The notes beneath the pieces are model-generated. The model saw nothing but the letters and a program-made list of their open reading frames with translations, was not told where the DNA came from and ran no database searches. A program made the position numbers and the translations under genes. A DNA stretch of 40,916 nucleotides from Pseudomonas sp. 30_B (GTDB lineage Bacteria; Pseudomonadota; Gammaproteobacteria; Pseudomonadales; Pseudomonadaceae). This document shows, one piece after another, positions 24,673 through 32,943 of this stretch. Numbering within the stretch: position 1 is the first letter of the stretch; each line of letters opens with the position of its first letter. The stretch covers positions 1 through 40,916 of the forward strand of contig NZ_JAFGYY010000033.1 in NCBI RefSeq assembly GCF_017491605.1, given 5' to 3'.

Positions 24673-26232
24673 ATGGCGATTATCGATTTCTTCGACCGCG
24701 GCTGGCGGAGTAATCCGCACGGCGCGGCCTATATCCAGGACGGCGAGGTCACGACCTTCACCGAAGCGGGTGAAATGTCCTGCCGCATTGCCAATGCGCT
24801 TCTGGCCAGGGGCTTCAAGTCCGGAACCAAGGGCGCCGTCTGGGCGGCCAACGATGTGACGGCCTGGCTCTGCGCGCTGGGGCTGTGGCGTGCCAATCAA
24901 TGCTGGATTCCGGTGGGCGCGCGCAACGCGCCCGAGGAAAACCGCTATGTGCTGGACGCGTTCGACTGCGAGATCCTGTTCTTCCAGCGTGAGTTCGCCG
25001 AAACCATTACCTCCCTGCGCCCGCAGCTGCCGAAGGTTCGCCTGTGGATTTGCGTCGATGGCGACGTGGACGGTGCGGAGTCGCTCCAGAGCTTCGTCCA
25101 GGACCAACCGAGCACCGATCCGCGGGTCGCCGTTGACCCCGACGATGTGATTTGGGTCGGTCCCACCGGCGGCACCACGGGCTTGCCCAAGGGGGTCATG
25201 AACACGCATCGGAGCGTACAGACCAGCTTCGCGCATTTCATGATCAATACCCCTTATCCGGCGGACATCCGTCCGGTGAACCTGGCGGCGGCGCCGATGA
25301 CTCATACCGCCGGCATGCTGTCCTTCCCTTGCACGGCAAGGGGCGGCACCGTGGTGGTGATCACCAAGCCCGATCCGCAGCTGCTGCTGGCTGCGATCCC
25401 GCAATACAAGGTCACGGAGTTCTTCCTGCCGCCGACCGTGATCTATCGACTGCTGGACATTCCTGACCTGAACAAGAAGGTCGACTTCTCGTCGCTGCGC
25501 TATTTCCTCTACGGCGCGGCGCCGATGTCGGTGGAGAAGCTGCGCCAGGCCATCGAGGTCTTCGGGCCGGTCATGATGGAAGGCTATGGCCAGACCGAAG
25601 CACCAGGCGCCATCGCGCACCTGACGCCAGGCGAGCACTTCGCCGACGGCGCGATCGCAGGCAACGAGCGGCTGTCCTCGGTCGGCAGGCCCAACCCGCT
25701 GATCCGGGTCGAGATCATGAACGACGACAACCAGATCCTGGCGCAGGGCGAGACGGGTGAGATCTGCGTGCGTGGCGACCTGATCATGAAGGGCTACTAC
25801 AAGGACCCGCAGAAGACCGCGGAAACCATCATCGACGGCTGGCTGCATACCGGCGATATCGGCCACCTCGATGCCGATGGCTACCTGCACATCACCGACC
25901 GCAAGAAGGACATGATCATTTCCGGTGGCTTCAACGTGTACCCGAGCGAGGTCGAGCAAGTGCTCTGGGGGCACCCGGCGGTGCAGGACTGCGCGGTGAT
26001 CGGCGTGCCGGACGAGAAGTGGGGCGAGAGCGTCAAGGCGGTGGTGGAACTGGCCACCGGGCAGAGCGTCAGCGCCGAAGAGCTGATTGCGCTGTGCAAG
26101 GAGCGCCTGGGGTCGGTGAAGGCGCCCAAGACCGTCGACTTCATTGATGCCCTGCCACGAAGCCCTGTGGGCAAGGTCCTGAAGAAGGACCTGCGCGCGC
26201 GCTACTGGCAAGCCGCCAACCGGCAGATCTGA
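24673..26232 (+). CDS. AMP-forming acyl-CoA ligase
   Basis: 519 residues, ANL superfamily. The phosphate loop PTGGTTGLPKG is at 164-174, the adenine site YGQTEAPG follows in the middle, then HTGDIGHLD and the hinge DRKKDMIISGGFNVYP. The catalytic lysine is K501 in SPVGKVLKKDL. It activates a carboxylate to its CoA ester through an acyl-adenylate and is the entry step for the operon's dehydrogenase and thiolase. Closest by motif to FadD3/long-chain and cyclic-acid ligases. Third gene, 17 bases before the thiolase. Confidence 0.94.
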   Translation: MAIIDFFDRGWRSNPHGAAYIQDGEVTTFTEAGEMSCRIANALLARGFKSGTKGAVWAANDVTAWLCALGLWRANQCWIPVGARNAPEENRYVLDAFDCEILFFQREFAETITSLRPQLPKVRLWICVDGDVDGAESLQSFVQDQPSTDPRVAVDPDDVIWVGPTGGTTGLPKGVMNTHRSVQTSFAHFMINTPYPADIRPVNLAAAPMTHTAGMLSFPCTARGGTVVVITKPDPQLLLAAIPQYKVTEFFLPPTVIYRLLDIPDLNKKVDFSSLRYFLYGAAPMSVEKLRQAIEVFGPVMMEGYGQTEAPGAIAHLTPGEHFADGAIAGNERLSSVGRPNPLIRVEIMNDDNQILAQGETGEICVRGDLIMKGYYKDPQKTAETIIDGWLHTGDIGHLDADGYLHITDRKKDMIISGGFNVYPSEVEQVLWGHPAVQDCAVIGVPDEKWGESVKAVVELATGQSVSAEELIALCKERLGSVKAPKTVDFIDALPRSPVGKVLKKDLRARYWQAANRQI

Positions 26233-26249
26233 GGTCGAGGAGAGCTCTG

Positions 26250-27488
26250 ATGGAACCAATCTATATCGCCGGCATTGCCATGACCGAATTCGGTCGCCAT
26301 CCGGACCGCAAGCTTGAAGAGCTGGCCCTGGAAGCGCTCAACGGTGCGTTGGCTGATTCCGGCGCACAACGCTCCGATATCGGGGCCGTCTTCTACGCCG
26401 GCATCACCAACGGGGCCTTGCAGGGCCAACTGTCCATTCCCGGGCAGGTGGTCATGAGCAAGATCGGCATCGAAGGTGTGCCGGCCTACAACGTGGAGAA
26501 CGCCTGCGCATCGGGCAGCACTGCGGTCCACCTGGCGGTGCAGAGCCTGCGTGCCGGCGCGACCGACGTTGCGCTGGCCCTGGGCTGCGAGAAGATGGTC
26601 GTGGCCGACAAGGCGAAGTCCTTCGCCCTGTTCGAAGCAGGGTGGGACGTCGCCCGCGCGGAGGAAAACTTCGCCATCCTGTCGAAGATGGGGGAGGGGA
26701 TCGAGCCTCCGCCCGGCTCGGAGTCCGACCGTCCGTACAGCCGCTTCATGTCCATCTACGCCGGCTTCTGCCGTTGGCACATGAAGACCTACGGCACCAC
26801 CCAGCGGCAGATCGCAGCGGTGTGCGCGAAGAACCATAACCATTCGGTGCACAACCCGTACTCCCAGTTCCGCAAGCCCTTCACCATCGAGGAAGTGCTG
26901 GCGGCACCGCCGATCACCTATCCGATTACCCTGCCGATGTGCGCACCCATGACCGACGGCGCCGCCGCCGCGATCATCTGCACCGAGGCCGGCCTGAAAC
27001 GGATCGGTGCCGACCCGCGGCGCTGCGTGAAGATCGCCGCCAGCGTGATCCGCAGCTTCACGCTGCGGGGCATCGACGAGCCGGAGAAGCATGTCAGCCA
27101 CCTGGCCGCGCTGCAGGCCTACGAGATCGCCGGTCTGGGCCCCCAGGACATGCATGTGGCCGAAGTCCACGACGCATCCGCCATGGGCGAGATCATCCAG
27201 GCGGAAAACCTTGGCTTGGCTCCCATGGGGCAGGGCGGGCCCTGTGCCGAACGCGGTGATTTCACCGTAGGCGGCCGGATTCCGATCAACCCGTCTGGCG
27301 GCCTGGAATCCAAGGGGCATCCGCTCGGCGCGACTGGCATCGGCCAGCTCTACGAGCTCACCACCCAACTGCGTGGGGAGGCGGGAGCACGTCAGGTCGA
27401 GGGCGCGCGCCATGCGATTCAGGAGAACGGCGGCGGACTCGTGGGTGTGGAAGAGGGCGCTGTCGCAATTCATATCCTGAGCCGATAG
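26250..27488 (+). CDS. thiolase-family protein, SCP-x/lipid-transfer type
   Basis: 412 residues. Nucleophile C86 in NACASGS, H307 in EVHDASAMGE and H357 in GHPLGATG, the set seen in SCP2-type thiolases that act on branched or steroid-side-chain CoA esters; the C-terminal cysteine of classical thiolases is replaced. It would release acetyl- or propionyl-CoA from a bulky 3-ketoacyl-CoA. No DUF35/OB-fold partner gene is adjacent, which such thiolases often have. ATG follows GAGGAGAG; 11 bases separate it from the next gene. Confidence 0.92.
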   Translation: MEPIYIAGIAMTEFGRHPDRKLEELALEALNGALADSGAQRSDIGAVFYAGITNGALQGQLSIPGQVVMSKIGIEGVPAYNVENACASGSTAVHLAVQSLRAGATDVALALGCEKMVVADKAKSFALFEAGWDVARAEENFAILSKMGEGIEPPPGSESDRPYSRFMSIYAGFCRWHMKTYGTTQRQIAAVCAKNHNHSVHNPYSQFRKPFTIEEVLAAPPITYPITLPMCAPMTDGAAAAIICTEAGLKRIGADPRRCVKIAASVIRSFTLRGIDEPEKHVSHLAALQAYEIAGLGPQDMHVAEVHDASAMGEIIQAENLGLAPMGQGGPCAERGDFTVGGRIPINPSGGLESKGHPLGATGIGQLYELTTQLRGEAGARQVEGARHAIQENGGGLVGVEEGAVAIHILSR

Positions 27489-27499
27489 GAGGCCTGGCC

Positions 27500-28876
27500 A
27501 TGCGTGGGAGTTATCCAGATGAAAGTGCCGGCCGTGGCGCCGGAGCCCAAACGTTTCGCAGTCTTGGCGGCTGGGTCGAGAAACCGGACGACTTGCAGCC
27601 GGAGCTAGAAGGCGATGTAAGCGCGGATGTGATCGTGGTTGGTGCGGGCTTCGCCGGTCTCTCCACTGCCCTGGAGCTCACCGCACTGGGCGCGAAGGTG
27701 ATAGTGCTGGAGAAGGATTTCGCCGGCTTTGGTGCCAGTGGCCGCAACGCGGGGTACCTTGCCGGCGGCCAGGGGCTTGAATACGAGTTGTTCCTCAAGC
27801 GTGTTGGCCACAAGCAGGCGAAGGAAATCGTTCGCTTCTACGATCAGGGCGTTTCCTATGTCGAAAAGAGGCTCGGCGAACTCGGGATCGACTGCGACTA
27901 CAACGCCTCGGGCATCATCCGCGCCGGGGTCCATCCCTCCCAGGAGAAGAAGCTTCGCGAGAGCATGCGGACAGGCCTGGAACTGGGCTCTCCCGGTGAG
28001 TTTCTCGATTACGCCGCCATGCGCGCTCGTGGAATACCGCCCGCGTTCCTGTTCGGTTGCTATGTCCCCGGCGGTGGCACGCTCAATCCGGGCAAGTATG
28101 TGATGGGGTTGCGGCGTGCGGCCATTCAGGCAGGGGTGAAGCTGTATGAAAACACGGCTCTGCTGTCGTACCAGGAAGGCCCGACCATTCAGTGCCGGAC
28201 AGCCCGAGGCACTGCGAGTGCTCCTTTCCTGGTGTTGGCAACCAACGCCTATACACCTCAGCTGGGCTTGCTGCAGAACAAAGTGATGCCGCTGAAGGTT
28301 TCTGCGATCGAGACCGAACCGCTCTCCTCCGCACAGTTGGACTCGCTGGGCTGGCCCAATCGCGAAGGGATCGTGACCTCGCACTTCACCATGGAGAGCC
28401 ATCGTCTTACCGCCCGCAATACGCTTGTACTGACGACCAAGCGGCTGCGTTACGTGTATGGCGCCCAAACGCCGAACGAACCGGATCATGCCGCCTATCG
28501 CGAACTGGCGTTGGCGCTGAACGATCGTTTTCCAACCTTGCGTGGCCTTGGTATCCAGGCCTGCTGGAGTGGCTACATCAGCTTTGCCTACGACGCGTTG
28601 CCGGTGGTCGGTGAAACCGGTGCGCAGCAGAACATCCTTTACACGGCCGGATGTTCCGGACACGGGGTTGGGACTCAATCGCTCATGGGGCATCTGCTCG
28701 CCGAGCGAATCGGTGGTATCGAACATCCGCTTCTGGCGGCGTTGCGGCACAAGACCCCGGCGATGCTCCCTGACCCGTTGCAATGGTGTGTGATGAATCT
28801 GGCGCTGGGTGCGGCGAACCGGCTCGATGACTACACCAACCGCAAGGCTCGCAGCAGAGGTGATCACCACGCCTAA
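27500..28876 (+). CDS. FAD-dependent amine oxidoreductase, DAO family (PuuB/OrdL-like)
   Basis: 458 residues. The FAD site DVIVVGAGFAGLSTALEL spans 43-60, with GFGASGRNAGYLAGG as the second flavin motif, as in gamma-glutamylputrescine oxidases. The C-terminal YAGCSGHGVG-type segment is present as YTAGCSGHGVGTQSL. A long unmatched N-terminal ~40 residues precede the fold. It would oxidise a secondary amine or N-methyl/N-alkyl group to an imine, yielding aldehyde. ATG follows AGGAGG. Last gene of the operon; it links CoA chemistry with amine oxidation in one transcript. Confidence 0.9.
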   Translation: MRGSYPDESAGRGAGAQTFRSLGGWVEKPDDLQPELEGDVSADVIVVGAGFAGLSTALELTALGAKVIVLEKDFAGFGASGRNAGYLAGGQGLEYELFLKRVGHKQAKEIVRFYDQGVSYVEKRLGELGIDCDYNASGIIRAGVHPSQEKKLRESMRTGLELGSPGEFLDYAAMRARGIPPAFLFGCYVPGGGTLNPGKYVMGLRRAAIQAGVKLYENTALLSYQEGPTIQCRTARGTASAPFLVLATNAYTPQLGLLQNKVMPLKVSAIETEPLSSAQLDSLGWPNREGIVTSHFTMESHRLTARNTLVLTTKRLRYVYGAQTPNEPDHAAYRELALALNDRFPTLRGLGIQACWSGYISFAYDALPVVGETGAQQNILYTAGCSGHGVGTQSLMGHLLAERIGGIEHPLLAALRHKTPAMLPDPLQWCVMNLALGAANRLDDYTNRKARSRGDHHA

Positions 28877-29026
28877 GCCGCTACAGGCGTGAGGCTTGTG
28901 CGCTGTGCTGGATGAGTAACGTTTCAGAGACGGGTTTGCATATCGGCATCGCTTGTCGGGTGCGCATTCAAGCGTCACTTCGACATCCGAAGTCAAAAAC
29001 AAGAACCGATTATTTGACTTGGGCTT

Positions 29027-29043
29027 TCCGGGCTGAACCCGGA
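29027..29043 (+). terminator. short hairpin after the five-gene operon
   Basis: TCCGGG, loop CTGAA, CCCGGA, 150 bases after the DAO stop and 120 bases before the first flavin amine oxidase. No T-run follows, so this is at most a weak terminator or a leader structure. Confidence 0.35.
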
Positions 29044-29165
29044 GCGCCTAGGTTCGGCAACGCATTGGTTTTAAAAGAGTTATTTAGATGCAGTGCCGAT
29101 TTTTCATTGCCGTAAAGACGCTGTTTTGTGGGTAATAAAAATCAAGAATTCGTGAGGTAAAAAGC

Positions 29166-30665
29166 ATGACTAAGAAGTCCTCCTCGAATAGTTCTTTCGA
29201 CTTACGGCGAAGGCAATTACTCAAGTTTGCAGGGGCTACCGCTGCCGTCGGAGGGCTGGGGCTGAAGATGGGCCTGGCAGCTGCTGCGGAGCCTTCTGCC
29301 GGAGCCTCCGTGACATCCGCAGGCGAGAAGGATGTTCTGGATGTCGCCATTATCGGTGCCGGCTTGGCCGGGTTGACGGCTGCAAGGGACCTGCATCTGT
29401 CAGGGTGTCGCTCCTTCGTTGTCCTGGAGGCTCGCGATCGCGTTGGTGGGCGCACCCTTAACCATGATCTGGGGTCGGGCTTCATTTCCGAGGCCGGCGG
29501 CCAATGGATCGGGCCGGGACAGACCGCGGTCGCCGATCTCGCGCGCGAGCTGGAGATTGGAACCTTTCCGACCTACTACGATGGCCGGACCGTCATTCTC
29601 GGCGGAGAAGGGCACCTTGAGATCGATCTCAAGGGCACTTTCGGCACCGATCCTGCGCTCGCTGCCAAGCTCAGCGAAATGTCACGGGACGTGCCTTCGG
29701 GAGCACCGTGGAAATCTCCGAAGGTCGCCGAGCTGGACAAGATGTCGGCTGGCGACTGGCTGGCCGGACAGAACATCAAGCCCGAGGATAGAGGCGGGTG
29801 GAATGCCAGCTTCCTGCTCAGTGGTGGCGTGGCGCCGGCCAAGATGGGGCTGTTGCATTTCCTCTCGATGATCAACTCCGCCAGTTGTGAATACGACAAG
29901 CTCGACTCGATCAAGGACAGTGCCCAGGGCACACGTCTGGTCGGTGGCTCGCAGATACTTTGTCTGAAGATGGCCGAGCAGTTGGGCGACCTTGTGCGCC
30001 TGTCGTGTCCGGTCCGCGAGATATCCGGTTGGGATAGCCCTGTCGTCACGCTGCACACCGGCCAGGGGGAAATCCGCGCGCGCCGGGTCATCGTGGCCAT
30101 CCATCCCGCGCTGTGCCATCAGGTCACGTTTGACCCGCCCTTGCCCGAAGGTCGCGCCGCGTTGCAGCAGGCCTGGCCGTCGCATTCCCCCGCACGCAAG
30201 AGTGCCATGGTCTATTCCCGGCCGTTCTGGCGGGAGAAGGGCTTGAACGGTCATGTGTTGACCGTCGATGGCCCGGTCATCTGGGCCTGGGATAACTCAC
30301 CACCCGGCGGTGAGATCGGTGTCATCAACGCCTTCATCTCCAATGCGCGGGTTCCTTCCGATCGGCAGGCGGCGCAGCGCATGCAGGCGGAAATCTACGC
30401 TCAGGCGCTGGGCGAGCAGGCGCTGCATCCGGTGTCGTATCACGAGCATGACTGGGGGCAGGCCGATCCCTGGACTATCACCTGTGTCTCGGCTATCCCA
30501 CCGGGTTTCTGGAGCACCCATGGCGAGGCACTGCGGCCCTCCTGCGGCAACCTGATCTGGTCGGGCACGGAAACCGCGGACATCTGGGCCGGGTATATGG
30601 ACGGCGCGGTCCGTTCCGGCCATCAGAGCGCTCTGCATGCCCTCAATGCGTTGCGTCAGGCGTAG
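29166..30665 (+). CDS. Tat-exported flavin monoamine oxidase/dehydrogenase (copy 1)
   Basis: 499 residues. A twin-arginine signal (LRRRQLLKFAGA, then a hydrophobic stretch ending near GLAAAAEP) exports the folded flavoprotein. The FAD site DVAIIGAGLAGLTAARDL is followed by LEARDRVGGRT and the C-terminal SGTETADIWAGYMDGAVRSG, with Y477 at the place of the second aromatic-sandwich tyrosine of MAO. It would oxidise an amine to an imine in the periplasm. A diheme cytochrome c starts 9 bases later, so electrons probably go to it and not to oxygen, as for NicA2. Substrate unknown. Confidence 0.93.
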   Translation: MTKKSSSNSSFDLRRRQLLKFAGATAAVGGLGLKMGLAAAAEPSAGASVTSAGEKDVLDVAIIGAGLAGLTAARDLHLSGCRSFVVLEARDRVGGRTLNHDLGSGFISEAGGQWIGPGQTAVADLARELEIGTFPTYYDGRTVILGGEGHLEIDLKGTFGTDPALAAKLSEMSRDVPSGAPWKSPKVAELDKMSAGDWLAGQNIKPEDRGGWNASFLLSGGVAPAKMGLLHFLSMINSASCEYDKLDSIKDSAQGTRLVGGSQILCLKMAEQLGDLVRLSCPVREISGWDSPVVTLHTGQGEIRARRVIVAIHPALCHQVTFDPPLPEGRAALQQAWPSHSPARKSAMVYSRPFWREKGLNGHVLTVDGPVIWAWDNSPPGGEIGVINAFISNARVPSDRQAAQRMQAEIYAQALGEQALHPVSYHEHDWGQADPWTITCVSAIPPGFWSTHGEALRPSCGNLIWSGTETADIWAGYMDGAVRSGHQSALHALNALRQA

Positions 30666-30674
30666 GAGCGGACG

Positions 30675-31331
30675 ATGAAGAAACTCATTTTGCTTGGCGT
30701 TGCTGCAGTGCTGGCCATTCTGGTGGCCCTCTATGGTCGCAATGTTCTCGGTCTCTACCGTCTGCAGAGCTACATCAGCGATTCGACCAATGCCTACGAG
30801 GCCGACGGTGGTCCATGGCCGCATCTGACGGATACCTGCCTCAACTGCCATGGTGCCAAAGGTAGTTCGCTTAACCAGCGTTACCCCAGTCTTGCGGGGC
30901 AGCCAGTGACCTATCTGGCGACTCAGCTTCAGCATTTTGCGAACGGGCAGAGGACCTATCCGAACATGGGGCCACTGGCGATGACGCTGACTGCGCAGGA
31001 GATTGACCTGCTGGCGAATTACTACGCCAGACAGCAAGCCCGGGAGAACAGCAGCTTCCAGGCGGATCCGGCATTGCGCAATAAGGGGAAGCAGCTGGTA
31101 GCGGCCGGAGGATGCATTGCTTGCCACGGCGAGCACCTGATGGGGCATGAGCAGTTCCCACGGCTTGCCGGTCAGGGCGTGGACTATCTGATCGCCCAGT
31201 TCGATGCGTTCGCCAGCGGCAAACGAAGCGAACCCAGCGGAGTGATGAAAGCAATCACCTCCACACTTTCCCCAGACGATCGGCGGGCAGTTGCCCACTA
31301 CCTTGCGGCACTAGCACCGCAAGCCAATTGA
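30675..31331 (+). CDS. diheme c-type cytochrome (copy 1)
   Basis: 218 residues. An N-terminal membrane anchor or signal (residues 4-20) precedes two class I cytochrome c domains, with heme sites CLNCH (55-59) and CIACH (147-151). Methionines in YPNMGPLAM and near SGVMKAI are candidate axial ligands. The plan is that of cytochrome c4-like electron carriers. It lies 9 bases after the amine oxidase and is its likely electron acceptor, passing electrons on to a terminal oxidase. Similar to the 32275-32943 cytochrome over its full length. Confidence 0.93.
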   Translation: MKKLILLGVAAVLAILVALYGRNVLGLYRLQSYISDSTNAYEADGGPWPHLTDTCLNCHGAKGSSLNQRYPSLAGQPVTYLATQLQHFANGQRTYPNMGPLAMTLTAQEIDLLANYYARQQARENSSFQADPALRNKGKQLVAAGGCIACHGEHLMGHEQFPRLAGQGVDYLIAQFDAFASGKRSEPSGVMKAITSTLSPDDRRAVAHYLAALAPQAN

Positions 31332-31359
31332 TCAGCCATTCAATTTCGAGGTTGCCGTT

Positions 31360-32022
31360 ATGGACGCCAGAACTTTGGTGTTGTGTCTTGCTTGTTTCCT
31401 GTTGGTTCTCTCCGGATTCGTATTCGGATATAAATTTCTGAAGAAGCGAAACTATCTTCTGGGCGTCGAATGCCTGGTGATCGCCTTTTCAGCCTCCAAT
31501 GCCTTGATCTTCTTCCTGACCAACTCTGGCATCGCTTACGAGATTTCGCACTTTCTCGATGCCTTCTCCAGAGGGTTCGGCGTTCCCATCATCAGCATCA
31601 TTGGCCTGATGGCCGTCACACATGGATATAAGCCATCGAAGTCCAAGGACTTCCTGATGTTCGTGGTTACCTTCGCCGCCACCTTTGTGCTCATCCTGGC
31701 GGACTTCATGGTCAAGCCTCTTCCTTACTTCTATATCGCCATGTGGTCGCTCTTCTCGATCTACCTAGTCTATTTCGCGTCTCGTCTGGTTGTCGTCGGA
31801 GCCTATCTCCAGGCACTTGGCGTAATCATCGCGATGCTTGCTGGACAGGCGATTGCAAGCATCTATGACTTCTACAAGATTCCAGGCGACGAGACGAACG
31901 TGGTTCTCAATTTCTATGTTCTCGCCTTAAGCACCTGGGCCTTCATGCTGAGTCAGTTCTACTACGGCTATGGGGCGCTGGAGCGATTGAAAGGCTCGTC
32001 GGTAATGCTGCCGGCCCGCTGA
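31360..32022 (+). CDS. multi-pass membrane protein of unknown function
   Basis: 220 residues, no family recognised. Six or seven hydrophobic segments are visible, at about 5-24, 35-53, 70-86, 101-119, 125-144, 147-167 and 185-202, joined by short loops. KKRNY and KPSKSKD are the basic cytoplasmic-type loops. No heme, metal or nucleotide motif. It is the third gene of the first amine oxidase-cytochrome cassette and is AT-richer in codon use than its neighbours. It could anchor the cytochrome to the membrane, or sense or transport the substrate; each is speculation. Followed by a strong bidirectional terminator. Confidence 0.8.
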   Translation: MDARTLVLCLACFLLVLSGFVFGYKFLKKRNYLLGVECLVIAFSASNALIFFLTNSGIAYEISHFLDAFSRGFGVPIISIIGLMAVTHGYKPSKSKDFLMFVVTFAATFVLILADFMVKPLPYFYIAMWSLFSIYLVYFASRLVVVGAYLQALGVIIAMLAGQAIASIYDFYKIPGDETNVVLNFYVLALSTWAFMLSQFYYGYGALERLKGSSVMLPAR

Positions 32023-32073
32023 CGGCAACCTGTGGTGCAGGCAAACACTACCTGCACCCCAACTGCCTCCTGA

Positions 32074-32107
32074 GCAAAAGCCGCCTGACCAGGCGGCTTT
32101 TGCTTTT
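32074..32107. terminator. bidirectional terminator between the two amine oxidase cassettes
   Basis: A perfect 13-base stem, GCAAAAGCCGCCT with loop GACC and its complement, has a T-tract on both strands (TTTTGCTTTT rightward). It serves the membrane-protein gene on the left and, 170 bases on, the convergent cytochrome gene. Confidence 0.9.
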
Positions 32108-32274
32108 CGGATGACTGATTGTTCGCTTGTGCAGGGTGATGCGCAGCATCGTTCTGACGGGGGAAGAATGGGTTGTTCAGGCCGCTGGTTTGGCAGCGAT
32201 AGCAGAAGGGATGAGGCCTGATCACAGCGCAGGAAAAAGTGGTGGGCATCCATGCCCACCGAGAAGGGCAATGG

Positions 32275-32943
32275 TTACTGTTTGGTGGGCGTAAGCGTGG
32301 ACAGATAATGCGCTGCCGCGAGGATTTCTCCCTCGGAAAGAGAGCTGGCCAATGCGTTCATGGCCTGCGTCGGATCCTTGCGATCACCACGTTTGAAGGC
32401 TGAGAGCTGATCGATCAGGTAGAGCTTTCCCTGGCCTGCGATACGCGGAGCAATAGGCCCGCCGGCAAGCCCTTCGCCATGGCAGGCAGTGCAGCCCTTG
32501 GCGGTGACCGTGGCCTGGCCGCGCTGCTCGAGCTCTTTGTCGCTTGCGGGACTTTCCGTCCGACCAGCCTTCTGCCGCGAGAAGTAATGGGCCAACTGCT
32601 TGATCTGCTCGTCGCTCAGGTTCGCCGCCAATGGGCTCATTTGAGGGCTGTGGCGGCGTCCTTCGGCGAAGGCCCGTAGCTGCTCCTCGATGTAGGCTTC
32701 GCTCTGGCCGGCCAACGATGCGAACTGGGCATTCTGCGGTTGGCCATGGGCTCCATGGCAAAGCGCGCAGCTGTCCTGCAATTGCGGCCAGGCGCCGCCA
32801 TTTGCCTGATACTCGGCATCATGCTCGTCGAGGGCATTCATGAAGCGGTAGCCCGCATAAATTTCAGGGCCGTAGACGGTGCCGGCGCCGACCAGCGCAA
32901 CGGCTGCCGTGAGGGCGCCAATGACGAATACTCGTTTCATCAT
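32275..32943 (-). CDS. diheme c-type cytochrome (copy 2)
   Basis: 222 residues. N-terminal membrane anchor/signal (4-25), then two cytochrome c domains with CALCH (59-63) and CTACH (151-155); MSPLA near 102 supplies a candidate axial methionine. Paralogous to 30675-31331. Its ATG overlaps the TGA of the amine oxidase gene (ATGATGA region), so the two proteins are made in a coupled way; a second ATG one codon later is possible. Likely electron acceptor of the copy 2 oxidase. Confidence 0.93.
   Translation of the reverse strand: MMKRVFVIGALTAAVALVGAGTVYGPEIYAGYRFMNALDEHDAEYQANGGAWPQLQDSCALCHGAHGQPQNAQFASLAGQSEAYIEEQLRAFAEGRRHSPQMSPLAANLSDEQIKQLAHYFSRQKAGRTESPASDKELEQRGQATVTAKGCTACHGEGLAGGPIAPRIAGQGKLYLIDQLSAFKRGDRKDPTQAMNALASSLSEGEILAAAHYLSTLTPTKQ

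Noticed and set aside
24649..26259. 536-codon minus-strand frame across the acyl-CoA ligase
   Set aside because: A shadow of the ligase; histidine/arginine/glutamine-rich composition typical of antisense GC-rich frames.
29070..29090. Regulon-operator-like site upstream of amine oxidase 1
   Set aside because: Only one half-site (GTTAT) matches; the other arm (TTTAA) does not, so it was not counted.
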